From contig PHET01000002.1 in NCBI GenBank assembly GCA_002841275.1, positions 62,001 through 126,000 of the forward strand: a DNA stretch of 64,000 nt, in the 5' to 3' direction. Positions 55,801-64,000 of the stretch are shown piece by piece (position 1 is the first letter of the stretch; the number at the start of each line of letters is the position of its first letter). A program made the translations under genes and the position numbers. The notes beneath the pieces were generated by a model. That model was not told the DNA's origin. It was given only the letters and a program-made list of their open reading frames with translations, and ran no database searches. Source of the DNA: Actinobacteria bacterium HGW-Actinobacteria-7. GTDB taxonomy: Bacteria > Actinomycetota > Coriobacteriia > Anaerosomatales > PHET01.

Positions 55801-56466
55801 CTAGCTACGAGACGTGGACAACGGACGGGCCGGAATGCCGACAACGGTCACTCCGGGCTCAACGTTCTTAGTCACTACCGCACCCGCCCCAACGGTGGCT
55901 CCCCGGCCTACCGTCACTCGTGGAAGTACCACGGAGCCGGTTCCGAAGTAGCAATCATCTTCGATGGTGCACCAGCCGGATATGTGAACACCCGGACTCA
56001 GAACGCAGTGGGTGCCGATAGTGACATCGTGACCCACCGTCACGCCCAGATTCAGTATCACGTGATCACCGACCACGATGTTGTTGGTGAGTATCGTGCC
56101 CGCTGTGATGACGGTGCCTACACCGACCGTCACGAATGGCGACATCACGACCGAGGGGTGGATGAGCGTGAGCGGCTCGATTCCATGCTGCTGCATCTCA
56201 GCGACCTGCCGCTTGCGCGGAGCGATCTCCCCCGCGCCAGCGATTCCGTGTACGGGCTGGGAGCGATCGACCTGCATAATCGTGCCCAGAATGGGTGTGT
56301 CGTTGAGTATCTGGCCCGCATGGCTGTCGTCGCGATCAACGAAGCCCAGCAACTCGACTCCACCCGAATGGCCCAAATCACGCACGACATCTGCAATCTC
56401 TCTTGCGAATCCACCGGCGCCCATGATCACAAGCCGCTGTCCGGTTCGGTTCCTGGAGGGGGACAT
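55801..56466 (-). CDS. NeuD/PglD-like acetyltransferase
   Basis: A 221-aa left-handed beta-helix acyltransferase. The N-terminal Rossmann-like part is LVIMGAGGFAREIADVV and the C-terminal part has hexapeptide repeats (VTVGVGTVITAGTIL and CVLSPGVHISGWCTIE). Family members O- or N-acetylate sugars or sialic-acid precursors. It lies next to an aminotransferase two genes upstream, so acetylation of an amino sugar (N-acetylation) is the likely reaction. Confidence 0.85.
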   Translation of the reverse strand: MSPSRNRTGQRLVIMGAGGFAREIADVVRDLGHSGGVELLGFVDRDDSHAGQILNDTPILGTIMQVDRSQPVHGIAGAGEIAPRKRQVAEMQQHGIEPLTLIHPSVVMSPFVTVGVGTVITAGTILTNNIVVGDHVILNLGVTVGHDVTIGTHCVLSPGVHISGWCTIEDDCYFGTGSVVLPRVTVGRGATVGAGAVVTKNVEPGVTVVGIPARPLSTSRS

Positions 56467-56468
56467 TC

Positions 56469-57263
56469 CTAAGCCAATCTGACAGCTAGTGCCACGCCTG
56501 GAGTATTTGTCGCGTACTCAATGGACCGATAGGACGGGAATTGCACAATCGCATGTCGCCACACTCCCAACAAGTCCATCCAGCCGTGCGGATCATCGCC
56601 CGCTTCATTCTTGGTCTCGACGGAGTCTACGTACGAGGGATCGGGCGTGATGTCATCGAAGACAAGAACACCGCCGACCGACAGGTGGGGCAGTGTGTCC
56701 ATCAGATCCTGGTATGCACCCAGCAGGGAGTGATCACCATCAACGAGCATCAGATCCAGAAGCTCAGGACGTCCGGGAGCCAGCCGATCCATTCGGCGCC
56801 GCCTAAGCCAGCCTGAGCTTGGATCCGAGAAGAACGCCGGGAGTGTCTGGTGGCTATTCCCGGACAGGAACACGGGCGAACCTGTGTAGCCGATGCCAGC
56901 AAGCTCAGACCGGACGTAGTCCGGGCCGGGATTCTCACTACCGGCATAACCTTTCAGCCACATATCGAAGCCGTATATCTGGACATCCTGAACAGCAGAA
57001 GCCACCATCGACATCGAGAATCCTCGGCGTACCCCGATTTCCAAATAGGTCTCGGGCTTGAGTGTTTCTGCCAGCCAACGAATGAAACAGCGCGTCTCGA
57101 GCTTGCCATTCCGAACGAGCTCAAGAACCACCTCCGTCCAGTTGTGGTCAACCGTCAGCTGGTTCATGACCGTCTCAACACTTGCGAGGTTCTCGCTCGC
57201 GGCAACTAGACGAAAGAGCGCCTCGTCGTCAACGTCGCTCCAGTCGATGCTCCCTCTGTTCAC
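56469..57263 (-). CDS. Class I SAM-dependent methyltransferase, CmcI-like
   Basis: A 264-aa protein. The SAM-binding segment YLEIGVRRGFSMS (about 72-84) and the acidic LDLMLVDGDHSLLGAYQDL near 170 match the group of methyltransferases that modify polysaccharide or antibiotic precursors. Substrate unknown. Start is GTG. It lies 13 nt after the DegT gene. Confidence 0.75.
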   Translation of the reverse strand: MNRGSIDWSDVDDEALFRLVAASENLASVETVMNQLTVDHNWTEVVLELVRNGKLETRCFIRWLAETLKPETYLEIGVRRGFSMSMVASAVQDVQIYGFDMWLKGYAGSENPGPDYVRSELAGIGYTGSPVFLSGNSHQTLPAFFSDPSSGWLRRRRMDRLAPGRPELLDLMLVDGDHSLLGAYQDLMDTLPHLSVGGVLVFDDITPDPSYVDSVETKNEAGDDPHGWMDLLGVWRHAIVQFPSYRSIEYATNTPGVALAVRLA

Positions 57264-57275
57264 GGTGATGCCTCT

Positions 57276-58370
57276 CTACGACAGTCTGTCTTCGGCAAAA
57301 CGCTCAACCAGTCGGCAGATCGAGTCAACTTCGTCATCCGTTAGATCGGGGAAGGACGGGAGATTGACTCCTGCTGCGGCCACTCGCTCTGAGACCGGAA
57401 AGGCTTCGCCACGGTCGTACATCGGCAACGTATGCGCGGGGTAGAAGAACGGACGCGTCTCAACACCGTTGCTCCGGAGATGCAGCATCATCTCGTCACG
57501 CAGACCGTTCTCAACGAGAATCGAAACCATCCAGTAGACGCTTGTGGCCCACGGCATCTCTGTCTGCAGGACAATGCCCCGCAACCCCCCTAGAGCGGCC
57601 TCATAGCGCTTGGCAATCTCTCGCTTGCGCGAGATCGTGGACTGGATCCGCTCCAACTGAGCGCACCCAAGTGCTGCAGCGATATTCGTCATCCGATAGT
57701 TGAAGCCGACTACGTCGTGCCAGTATGTTCGCGTGGGCGAGACTCCCTGTCCCCTGAGGTGTCGGCAGACACCAGCGAAATGAGCATCGCTAGTGACAAC
57801 CATCCCGCCTTCCCCTGTGGTGATGATCTTGTTTCCGAAGAATGAATACGAACCCGCCAGTCCGAAGCAGCCTACCCTTCGGCCTCGGTATTCCGCGCCG
57901 TGAGCTTCGGCGGCGTCTTCAATAACCGGGATCCCGTGCGTCCTGCTAATCTCCATTATCGGATCCATGTCGGCCGGATGACCGTACAGGTGCACGACCA
58001 TAATCGCCTTCGTGTTGGCCGTAATCCGTTCCTCAATCAGTTCAGGATCCAAATTCCAGTAGTCCGGATGGCAATCGACGAACACCGGAGTCGCCCCCGT
58101 GTAGGCTATTGCGTTGACCGAGGCAACGTAGGTCAGAGTCGGCACAATCACCTCGTCACCGGGGCCCACACCGAGTGCGACGAGCACCAAATGCAGGGAC
58201 ACGGTACCGTTGCACGTGGCAATCCCATTCTGGGCTCCTACATACTCGGCAAACCCAGATTCGAAACGGTCGAGATACTCGCCCCTTGACGACACCCAAG
58301 TCGACTCGACGGCATCAAGCACATACTTCTTCTCGTTCTCGCCAATGTGAGGCTGGTAGACAGGAATCAC
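57276..58370 (-). CDS. DegT/DnrJ/EryC1 family sugar aminotransferase
   Basis: PLP enzyme that transaminates a keto sugar nucleotide, 364 aa. Visible features are GTVSLHLVLVALGVGPGDEV, VIEDAAEAHGAEY and the PLP lysine in FFGNKIITTGEGGMV. It makes an amino sugar, probably from the keto-deoxy sugar made by one of the dehydratases, and the acetyltransferase would follow. GTG start directly after the flippase stop. Confidence 0.9.
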   Translation of the reverse strand: MIPVYQPHIGENEKKYVLDAVESTWVSSRGEYLDRFESGFAEYVGAQNGIATCNGTVSLHLVLVALGVGPGDEVIVPTLTYVASVNAIAYTGATPVFVDCHPDYWNLDPELIEERITANTKAIMVVHLYGHPADMDPIMEISRTHGIPVIEDAAEAHGAEYRGRRVGCFGLAGSYSFFGNKIITTGEGGMVVTSDAHFAGVCRHLRGQGVSPTRTYWHDVVGFNYRMTNIAAALGCAQLERIQSTISRKREIAKRYEAALGGLRGIVLQTEMPWATSVYWMVSILVENGLRDEMMLHLRSNGVETRPFFYPAHTLPMYDRGEAFPVSERVAAAGVNLPSFPDLTDDEVDSICRLVERFAEDRLS

Positions 58371-59939
58371 TTAGGCCTCCGGACTTGAGCCAGGGGAAGT
58401 GCCTTTGAAGCGCTGCAGCAGCAAGGATACCAAACGGCGATCGCCGTCCTGGACCAATCCAAACACCCAGTATCCCATGGGGAACGTGAGAGCCGAGAGG
58501 ATCATGAGACCCATGGTCGCCCACAGGTTCACCGCGCCGAATCGCAGCGGCAACGCAACGACTGCCTGCAAGAGCCCAACCGCTGCCACTGGCAAGAAGA
58601 TCTGAGCTCCCCGAAAACCGGACAGGCCCAGGACGCGTCTCTCAAGGAACCCCGTGAGCAGTGGAACCCCAATTGCGGCGCTCACAAGATAGGCCGCAGC
58701 GGCGCCGGCAACTCCATAGGGCCGGATCCAGAGAAGGAACAGACCGATGTCAGCGGCTGCGATCGCTAGAGTGAAGAACGCGTTGATTCCTGCCCGTCCC
58801 GACCCGTTTGCAATCCCCCAAGGAATTGCGGACGCTCCCAGAATCGAATACGTCCCGACCAGTAGGACCATAGCCAGGGCGCTGTTTCGCGCTATCTCTG
58901 CTCCCATCCAGTACAGAAGGAATTTGTCGGCAAACACCGCCATTGGCACAGCAGTCATTACGACGAGAATGTACACAAGACGTGTTCCCTCGGAGTACAG
59001 CCGCCGAAGTGCATCATGATCGCCGCTTTCGAAAAGCGCCGACGACACCGGAAAGACGATGCTTGTTGCGGCAGCGACCAGACCTTGAATTCGCTGAGCC
59101 AGTCCGCCCGGCACAACGTAGTAGGTGACTGCGGCAACACCCAGGATAGACCCCAAGAGCAGCTTGTCCGCCTGATATAGCAGCACCACTCCCATTGACG
59201 AAAGCAGAAACGCAGTTCCAAAGGTCATCAGTTCCCGGAAGACCGCCCAACTGAACCGGGGCAGCACCCTTAGCGACGGGAGGACCCGGCGGGCCATCAT
59301 GTACATCACGGGAATCGCAATGATGTTCAGCACTAGCCCCGAGACAACAACCGCTAGAAGGCCCTCCCCCATTGCCAGCAGAATGAGTGTCAACGCTGTC
59401 GTGGCGGTGTTCAGAGCCATAGTTGCCTTTGATGCCACGTCAAAACGCTGGAGTGCCCGAGGGATTGAGCTCAAGACGCCGAGCACGAGCGACACCGTCA
59501 GGGCAGGCGCGGAAATATAGAACGCGATGCGGGCCGCACTGACATACTCAGGAGGAATCGAGAGCCATTTGGTGACCATGATCTCTGCCAGAGCGATTAT
59601 GGCCAGGCCACCGACTAGGCCGATGGCGAGATAGAAGGCCAGAACCGTGCTAATGACCGTGTTGATGCCTTCCAAGTCCTCCTGAGCATAGAATGCTGCG
59701 ATCTGGCGAGTCGCAGCCCCCCCAATCCCTAGGTCAAGGAATCCGAAGAACCCCAACGTGACGCCGACAATACTCAGAAGTCCGTATGCATCGTCGCCCA
59801 GCGTGCGCACAATATATGGCGAGGCGACGAGTGCCACAAGGATGGGCCACCCGAACTCCATCATTCCGTAGAAGGAGTTCTTCAGGGTCCGCCATGCAAG
59901 GCCCGGAGACCCGCCTGTGTTCCCGTGTTCGTTACTCAT
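58371..59939 (-). CDS. Wzx-type lipid-linked oligosaccharide flippase
   Basis: A 522-aa polytopic membrane protein with about 12 to 14 helices, of the MOP/polysaccharide exporter superfamily (start: VRTLGDDAYGLLSIVGV; middle: FLLSSMGVVLLYQADKLLLG). It moves lipid-linked repeat units across the membrane. The matching polymerase is not obvious in this region; the two O-antigen-ligase-like genes at 32772 and 39719 are candidates. ATG at 59939 is 3 nt after the upstream stop. Confidence 0.88.
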   Translation of the reverse strand: MSNEHGNTGGSPGLAWRTLKNSFYGMMEFGWPILVALVASPYIVRTLGDDAYGLLSIVGVTLGFFGFLDLGIGGAATRQIAAFYAQEDLEGINTVISTVLAFYLAIGLVGGLAIIALAEIMVTKWLSIPPEYVSAARIAFYISAPALTVSLVLGVLSSIPRALQRFDVASKATMALNTATTALTLILLAMGEGLLAVVVSGLVLNIIAIPVMYMMARRVLPSLRVLPRFSWAVFRELMTFGTAFLLSSMGVVLLYQADKLLLGSILGVAAVTYYVVPGGLAQRIQGLVAAATSIVFPVSSALFESGDHDALRRLYSEGTRLVYILVVMTAVPMAVFADKFLLYWMGAEIARNSALAMVLLVGTYSILGASAIPWGIANGSGRAGINAFFTLAIAAADIGLFLLWIRPYGVAGAAAAYLVSAAIGVPLLTGFLERRVLGLSGFRGAQIFLPVAAVGLLQAVVALPLRFGAVNLWATMGLMILSALTFPMGYWVFGLVQDGDRRLVSLLLQRFKGTSPGSSPEA

Positions 59940-59942
59940 TCT

Positions 59943-61049
59943 CTAGCGCTCATAGACGTAGAAGCCTTGGCCTGACTTGCGGCCCAAGTGCCCATCGGCG
60001 ATCTTCTTCCGGAGAAGGGGCCGGGGGGCGTACGTGTCATCACCCGTGCGTTCGGCAAGGTTTGTCATGATGTTCGCAACGACATCCAGACCGATCAGAT
60101 CGGCCAGCGCAAGCGGACCCATCGGGTGATTGAGCCCCAGTCTTACCGCCTCATCGATTGCCTCCGCGTCAGCAACTCCCTCTTCGAGTTCACGAACTGC
60201 CTCGTTGAGCAACGGCATCAAAGCGCGGTTGACGGCAAATGCGGGAGTGGCCGCGACCCGAACGGGAACCTTGCCCAGTGACCGCGAGAACTCGTCAAGA
60301 AACGCTGCCGTCTCGGGGCTTGTCCGTCCCCCAATTGCAGTCTCGACCAGCCTCATGCGGTTGGCCGGGTTGAAGAAGTGCAGCACACCAAAGTTCTGTG
60401 GGCGCTGAAGCGCGTTCGCCAGATCGTCAATCGATAGCCCCGATGTATTGGTCGCCAGAATCGCGTCAGACCTCATGTGCGCCTCGGCCTGTGCCAACGC
60501 AACCTTCTTGGGCTCCATCTCCTCAACTACGGCCTCAATCACCACGTCACACGAAGAAAGCTCCGCATACCCGACTGCGACGCCTAGGCGACACTCCGCC
60601 TGGCGTACTTGTTCCTCATCCATGACTCGCCCGAGGCGGTCGAGCACCTTGGCCTTCGCCGCAGCCAGTCCATCTTCGGAGCGGCCACACAACACAACTC
60701 TATGACCGCGCGCGAGCAGTAGTTCCGCCAGACCACGACCCATGACTCCCGTGCCAAGGATGCCGACAACTTCAAGGTCCACCTCCGTGTGCCGGCCGAA
60801 GCGAAGGGTCTCCCCCACATTGATTGCGTAGTCCAGCTTCACAATCGAGCCGACACCGTCCGCTCCTCGCACAAGCGCGCACCAGTAAGGAACGTCCTCA
60901 TGTCCCACGCTGGGCACGGCGACTTCTGTTGTCGCGAGCACTTCCGCCGAGACTGGCGTAACCCGGACGAGCGGAACGTGGCACCACGTACAGGCGTCGA
61001 GTTCATAGGCATAATCGCGATTGCATGTTGGGCAGCTCCAGTGGTTCAC
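59943..61049 (-). CDS. 3-hydroxyacyl-CoA dehydrogenase with N-terminal DUF35-like domain
   Basis: A 368-aa fusion. The first ~90 residues form a zinc ribbon (Cys6, Cys9, Cys20, Cys23) and a short beta-rich OB-like part, as in DUF35 proteins that usually accompany thiolases. From 93 on it is a 3-hydroxyacyl-CoA dehydrogenase: GILGTGVMGRGLAELL for NAD, ATNTSGLSIDDLA, the catalytic HFFNPANRMRLVE, and the C-terminal PMGPLALADLIGLDV domain. It starts at GTG overlapping the thiolase stop (GTGA), so the pair is coupled. Reaction: oxidation or reduction of 3-hydroxyacyl/3-ketoacyl-CoA. Confidence 0.85.
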   Translation of the reverse strand: MNHWSCPTCNRDYAYELDACTWCHVPLVRVTPVSAEVLATTEVAVPSVGHEDVPYWCALVRGADGVGSIVKLDYAINVGETLRFGRHTEVDLEVVGILGTGVMGRGLAELLLARGHRVVLCGRSEDGLAAAKAKVLDRLGRVMDEEQVRQAECRLGVAVGYAELSSCDVVIEAVVEEMEPKKVALAQAEAHMRSDAILATNTSGLSIDDLANALQRPQNFGVLHFFNPANRMRLVETAIGGRTSPETAAFLDEFSRSLGKVPVRVAATPAFAVNRALMPLLNEAVRELEEGVADAEAIDEAVRLGLNHPMGPLALADLIGLDVVANIMTNLAERTGDDTYAPRPLLRKKIADGHLGRKSGQGFYVYER

Positions 61050-62197
61050 GTCGCACCGCCCAAGACGTGCACCGAGCAGGTTCCGCCCACTCCACCTACG
61101 TTGTGGGCAACACCGACGCTAGCACCTTCGACCTGCCGAGATCCCGCCTCGCCGCGGAGCTGAAGTACCGACTCATAGATCTGACCGACTCCGGTTGCGC
61201 CAATCGCGTGCCCACCCGCCTTGAGCCCGCCACTGGCGTTTACAGGAATGCGACCTCCGATAGAAGTCTGTCCGTCCCGGACGAGCATCGTCGCTTGGCC
61301 CCTGTCGGCCAGTGCGAGATCCTCCATCGCCACAAGTTCTGCGATCGTGAAGCAGTCGTGAACTTCCGCGAAATCAATGTCACGCGAATCGATGTGTGCT
61401 TCCGCATAGGCTGCTTCTGCTGCGGCACGTGCCGCCGGAAACGAGGTGCATGTGCTGCGCTGGGCAAGCGATATCACATCGGACGCTACGGCCGACCCGA
61501 GAATCGGGACGCTGCGACTGTCCGCACGTCGAGAACTGATGATCACGGCAGCTGCTCCGTCAGAAACCGGGCAGCAATCGAACAAGCGCAATGGAGAGGC
61601 CACCGGGGGGCCGGCGTCAATGTCGGCCTGGCATACCTCTTTGAGGTGAAAGTGCGCCTTGGGGTTGAGATTGGCGTTGGCGTGGTTCTTGAGGCTGATG
61701 AGTTCGAGGTCGCGTGGCGTGGTTCCGTACTCCGCAAAGTGACTTTGGGCCACCAGAGCGTAGTTCGCCGGGAAGTTCAGACCCGCGATCTGATCGAGTA
61801 CGACATCACCTGCCATGCCTATGTTGCGCGTGAGCTCCATGCCAACGACGTTGCTCATACGTTCGACACCGACCACAAGTATGTTGTCATAGCGAGAGAG
61901 GGCAAGAACGGCTTGGTGGACCGCAACGCCACCGGAAGCGCATGCGGCCTCCGTGCGCCAACTTGGCAGGTTCAATCCCGGCAGCAGGCCAGCCACAACC
62001 GAGTTCAGGTGGAGCTGGCTCTCGTTTGGACCACCAAGGAAGTTGCCGACTATCACGGCACCGATGTCGCAAGGGTCCAATCGGGCGTCCGACAAAGCCT
62101 CGATGATGGCTTCTTGCGCGAGCTGAGGAATTGTCTTCGAGGTGGGACCGAAGCGAGTCTTGCCCGCGCCCAGTACGTATGCGCATGGCTTCGGCAT
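61046..62197 (-). CDS. Thiolase (SCP-x-like acetyl-CoA acyltransferase)
   Basis: A 383-aa thiolase-fold enzyme. Nucleophile Cys86 is in EAACASGG, the HDCF segment (EVHDCFTIAE) and the SGGLKAGGHAIGATG loop complete the active site. It resembles the SCP-x/archaeal thiolase group, which usually works with a separate DUF35 protein; here that domain is fused to the next gene. Likely role is acyl-CoA condensation or cleavage. The 241 nt upstream (62198-62438) hold no gene I can identify. Confidence 0.85.
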   Translation of the reverse strand: MPKPCAYVLGAGKTRFGPTSKTIPQLAQEAIIEALSDARLDPCDIGAVIVGNFLGGPNESQLHLNSVVAGLLPGLNLPSWRTEAACASGGVAVHQAVLALSRYDNILVVGVERMSNVVGMELTRNIGMAGDVVLDQIAGLNFPANYALVAQSHFAEYGTTPRDLELISLKNHANANLNPKAHFHLKEVCQADIDAGPPVASPLRLFDCCPVSDGAAAVIISSRRADSRSVPILGSAVASDVISLAQRSTCTSFPAARAAAEAAYAEAHIDSRDIDFAEVHDCFTIAELVAMEDLALADRGQATMLVRDGQTSIGGRIPVNASGGLKAGGHAIGATGVGQIYESVLQLRGEAGSRQVEGASVGVAHNVGGVGGTCSVHVLGGAT

Positions 62198-62438
62198 AGC
62201 GAACCTCTCAACTCAGTGATCCAGCGAACAGTCCGTTCGTGCACATGTTAGACAGAATACGACAAAGTCCTTCGTAACAAACGCCGGCCCGCATCGGCGG
62301 GAAGATTCCGATTCTCACACGAATCTGCTGACGACCTGTTCCAGCAACAGGAGTTATCTCGGGATTCCTCGGGGCCAAGAGACTTCCGACCGGCGCTCTG
62401 CTGGGGTCGACCAGCTAAGCGGACATTCAATTGCCGCC

Positions 62439-64000
62439 CTATCGGATGAACTGGTAGAAGGCATAGCGGCCGTCAGGGCTCACAATGGGCGCACTCCCAC
62501 CGACAGACGCGGCAATTGAGGCCTCGGTGACCTTTCCTCCGTCGTCGTAGCCCCATCTGTCGACTGCGATTCCGGCGAAGCTCCGAGCTTGCAGCGCCGT
62601 AGTCATCGCCGCGACTGGCGCCTTGCTGATCTGCGCCTGCCACTGGGCATCAGCTCGGCCCATGAAGGCGCCTGCACTCCAGCGGAGATTCTCGGAGTGC
62701 AGGTACATTCGGAGTTCATCGTACCCTCCAGTTCGTCCGACTGGAGCGCCTTCCGGGAACTGCACGTACGGCAGCTGGAAGATGCTGGACTCGTTAGGCA
62801 CCACAGATTCGATCCGTTCTACAAACACCCGATCGCTTTCGAAGACCGCTCTGTTCTTCGCATAGTCCGGAACCATCGCGGGGCTTGTCTGATCGAGAAA
62901 GCCAAGCAGCAACACAGCGGCGAAGCACGCAACGACAATCCCCCTACGTACGCCGGCTGAACCAAGGCCGCTACTGGCTATTCGCCGAGCGAGAGTATCG
63001 GCCACCCAGGCTGCGGCGCAGAGGCTCAAGAAGCCCAGGTAGACCGTTATCCGCTCATAGGCGCGAATCTGAGGGAATCCCAAGTAGGCGATGATCTCAC
63101 CAACTCCACCTACCGTGGCGAGGAGGAACGAGCCCAACGCCATGATTGCAAGCTTGCTGGGTACCCCGTCAGGCACATGAGGTGGGCCACGCAACGGAGA
63201 GGCTACCGCCCAGAACAACAGCACGAAGAAGCCCATCACACCGACCAGCCCCAGCGACGAGTCGTCAGCGATTCCTCTGTACTTCTCGGTGATTCCAGCC
63301 AGCGACGACAGGTAGAGGGACTTGATACTGGCGAACGCTGCGAGGCGGTGGTTGGTCATCGGAAAGACCAGCTCGGTCATGCGAAGCGCATAGAGATCAG
63401 AGTCCGATGGGACTCGCTGCTGCGCGATGCTGTTGTGCCCGGCCCTCTGCCAGTAGATGAAGCTGGGGACGTACTGCATCGCAAGCACGGCTACGATTGC
63501 CGCGCACACAACGAATGCGGGGTACAGACCACGCAGCCCACCATTGGCGAATGCTCGGAGCAGCCCCGCGAGAAGCATCAGAACGAAGCAGAAGAACGCG
63601 TAGTAGACACCGGATGTCCCGACTATGACGGCGGCAATCCAGCCCCATACGGGGACGCCGAGAAGTCGGCGATTCCACCAGCCTTCCAGAGACTCCGCCT
63701 GTCCCGCTCCGAACCCTACCTCTGCCACAAGTGCGACGGCGAGGGGGACAGCGAAGTACGCCGCGAGGTAGAGATGGAATGAGATGCGTGACTGGTGATA
63801 CGGCAGGAGGGCGTAGAGCAGCCCGAAGACGAAGGACGATGCGCGACTGAAGCCGAGGCGCCGAATGGCCCAAGTCGCAGAGAGCGCAATCAGTGGATAG
63901 CTCAGTAAGGCGAACAGATTCAGCACGAGCACGTAGTTGTTCGTAAACAGAGAGAGAAGCCAAAACTCAAGCACAAAGATGCCGTCAGCCGCCGGGAAGT
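62439..64000 (-). CDS. Large polytopic membrane protein, GT-C/YfhO-like (5' end beyond window)
   Basis: The frame stays open from 62439 to the right edge; a GTG at 63974 was considered as a start, but the residues before it (FPAADGIF) read as continuing protein, so the start lies outside. About ten hydrophobic helices are followed by an outside domain (PDYAKNRAVFESDRVFVERI, then SIFQLPYVQFPEG). The layout is like YfhO-type or GT-C membrane glycosyltransferases. Substrate unknown; it lies next to the polysaccharide genes. Confidence 0.65.
   Translation of the reverse strand, partial: FPAADGIFVLEFWLLSLFTNNYVLVLNLFALLSYPLIALSATWAIRRLGFSRASSFVFGLLYALLPYHQSRISFHLYLAAYFAVPLAVALVAEVGFGAGQAESLEGWWNRRLLGVPVWGWIAAVIVGTSGVYYAFFCFVLMLLAGLLRAFANGGLRGLYPAFVVCAAIVAVLAMQYVPSFIYWQRAGHNSIAQQRVPSDSDLYALRMTELVFPMTNHRLAAFASIKSLYLSSLAGITEKYRGIADDSSLGLVGVMGFFVLLFWAVASPLRGPPHVPDGVPSKLAIMALGSFLLATVGGVGEIIAYLGFPQIRAYERITVYLGFLSLCAAAWVADTLARRIASSGLGSAGVRRGIVVACFAAVLLLGFLDQTSPAMVPDYAKNRAVFESDRVFVERIESVVPNESSIFQLPYVQFPEGAPVGRTGGYDELRMYLHSENLRWSAGAFMGRADAQWQAQISKAPVAAMTTALQARSFAGIAVDRWGYDDGGKVTEASIAASVGGSAPIVSPDGRYAFYQFIR

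Overview
This 64 kb window is high-GC bacterial DNA. The gene families (Nuo complex, tmk-holB-PSP1 block, Tat, rml and GDP-mannose sugar genes, many membrane-anchored multiheme cytochromes) suggest a Gram-positive anaerobe of the Actinomycetota, most likely a Coriobacteriia-like lineage of the deep-subsurface type. That placement is inference; no 16S rRNA gene is present. Nearly everything is on the minus strand; only two anti-sigma-antagonist/lipoprotein-type genes and one glycosyltransferase are on the plus strand.

Layout. 1-6001: nuoA-B-C-D-H-I-J-K-L, tightly coupled and without nuoE, F or G between C and H; nuoL runs off the left edge. 6287-6362: tRNA-Thr(CGT). 6381-13203: an overlapping operon reading mdh, fumarase alpha, an MFS transporter, fumarase beta, tmk, holB and a PSP1/RicT-like gene, which joins C4-dicarboxylate metabolism to DNA replication genes. 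13296-19495: a nitrilase-like protein, an archaeal-looking topoisomerase I, an HD hydrolase, hypB, hypA, tatC and tatA. 19580-21649: two divergent STAS proteins and two small membrane-anchored proteins. 21790-25772: a likely menaquinone operon (B12 radical SAM protein, menG, amidohydrolase).

26037-41833 is the accessory heart of the window: five multiheme c-type cytochromes carrying 54 canonical CXXCH motifs, together with an NHL beta-propeller protein, TPR proteins, two O-antigen-ligase-like membrane proteins with C-terminal TPRs, a lipoprotein and a divergent Rex-like regulator. The genes suggest a trans-envelope or extracellular electron-transfer system, possibly with glycosylated cytochromes. 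Its most striking element is a seven-heme cytochrome whose reading frame is interrupted by one in-frame UGA. A 7-bp hairpin begins 12 nt after the UGA, and its 4-nt loop starts 19 nt after it, which fits a bacterial SECIS element. The gene is therefore a candidate selenoprotein cytochrome, with a recent nonsense mutation or sequencing error as the main alternatives.

41984-64000: surface polysaccharide locus with a priming glycosyl-1-phosphate transferase, five GT4-type glycosyltransferases (one truncated), phosphohexomutase, rmlA/C/B/D, two GDP-mannose-4,6-dehydratase relatives, a NeuD/PglD-like acetyltransferase, a methyltransferase, a DegT aminotransferase and a Wzx-type flippase. It ends with an unusual pair, a thiolase and a 3-hydroxyacyl-CoA dehydrogenase fused to a DUF35-like zinc-ribbon/OB domain, followed by a large membrane protein that runs off the right edge.
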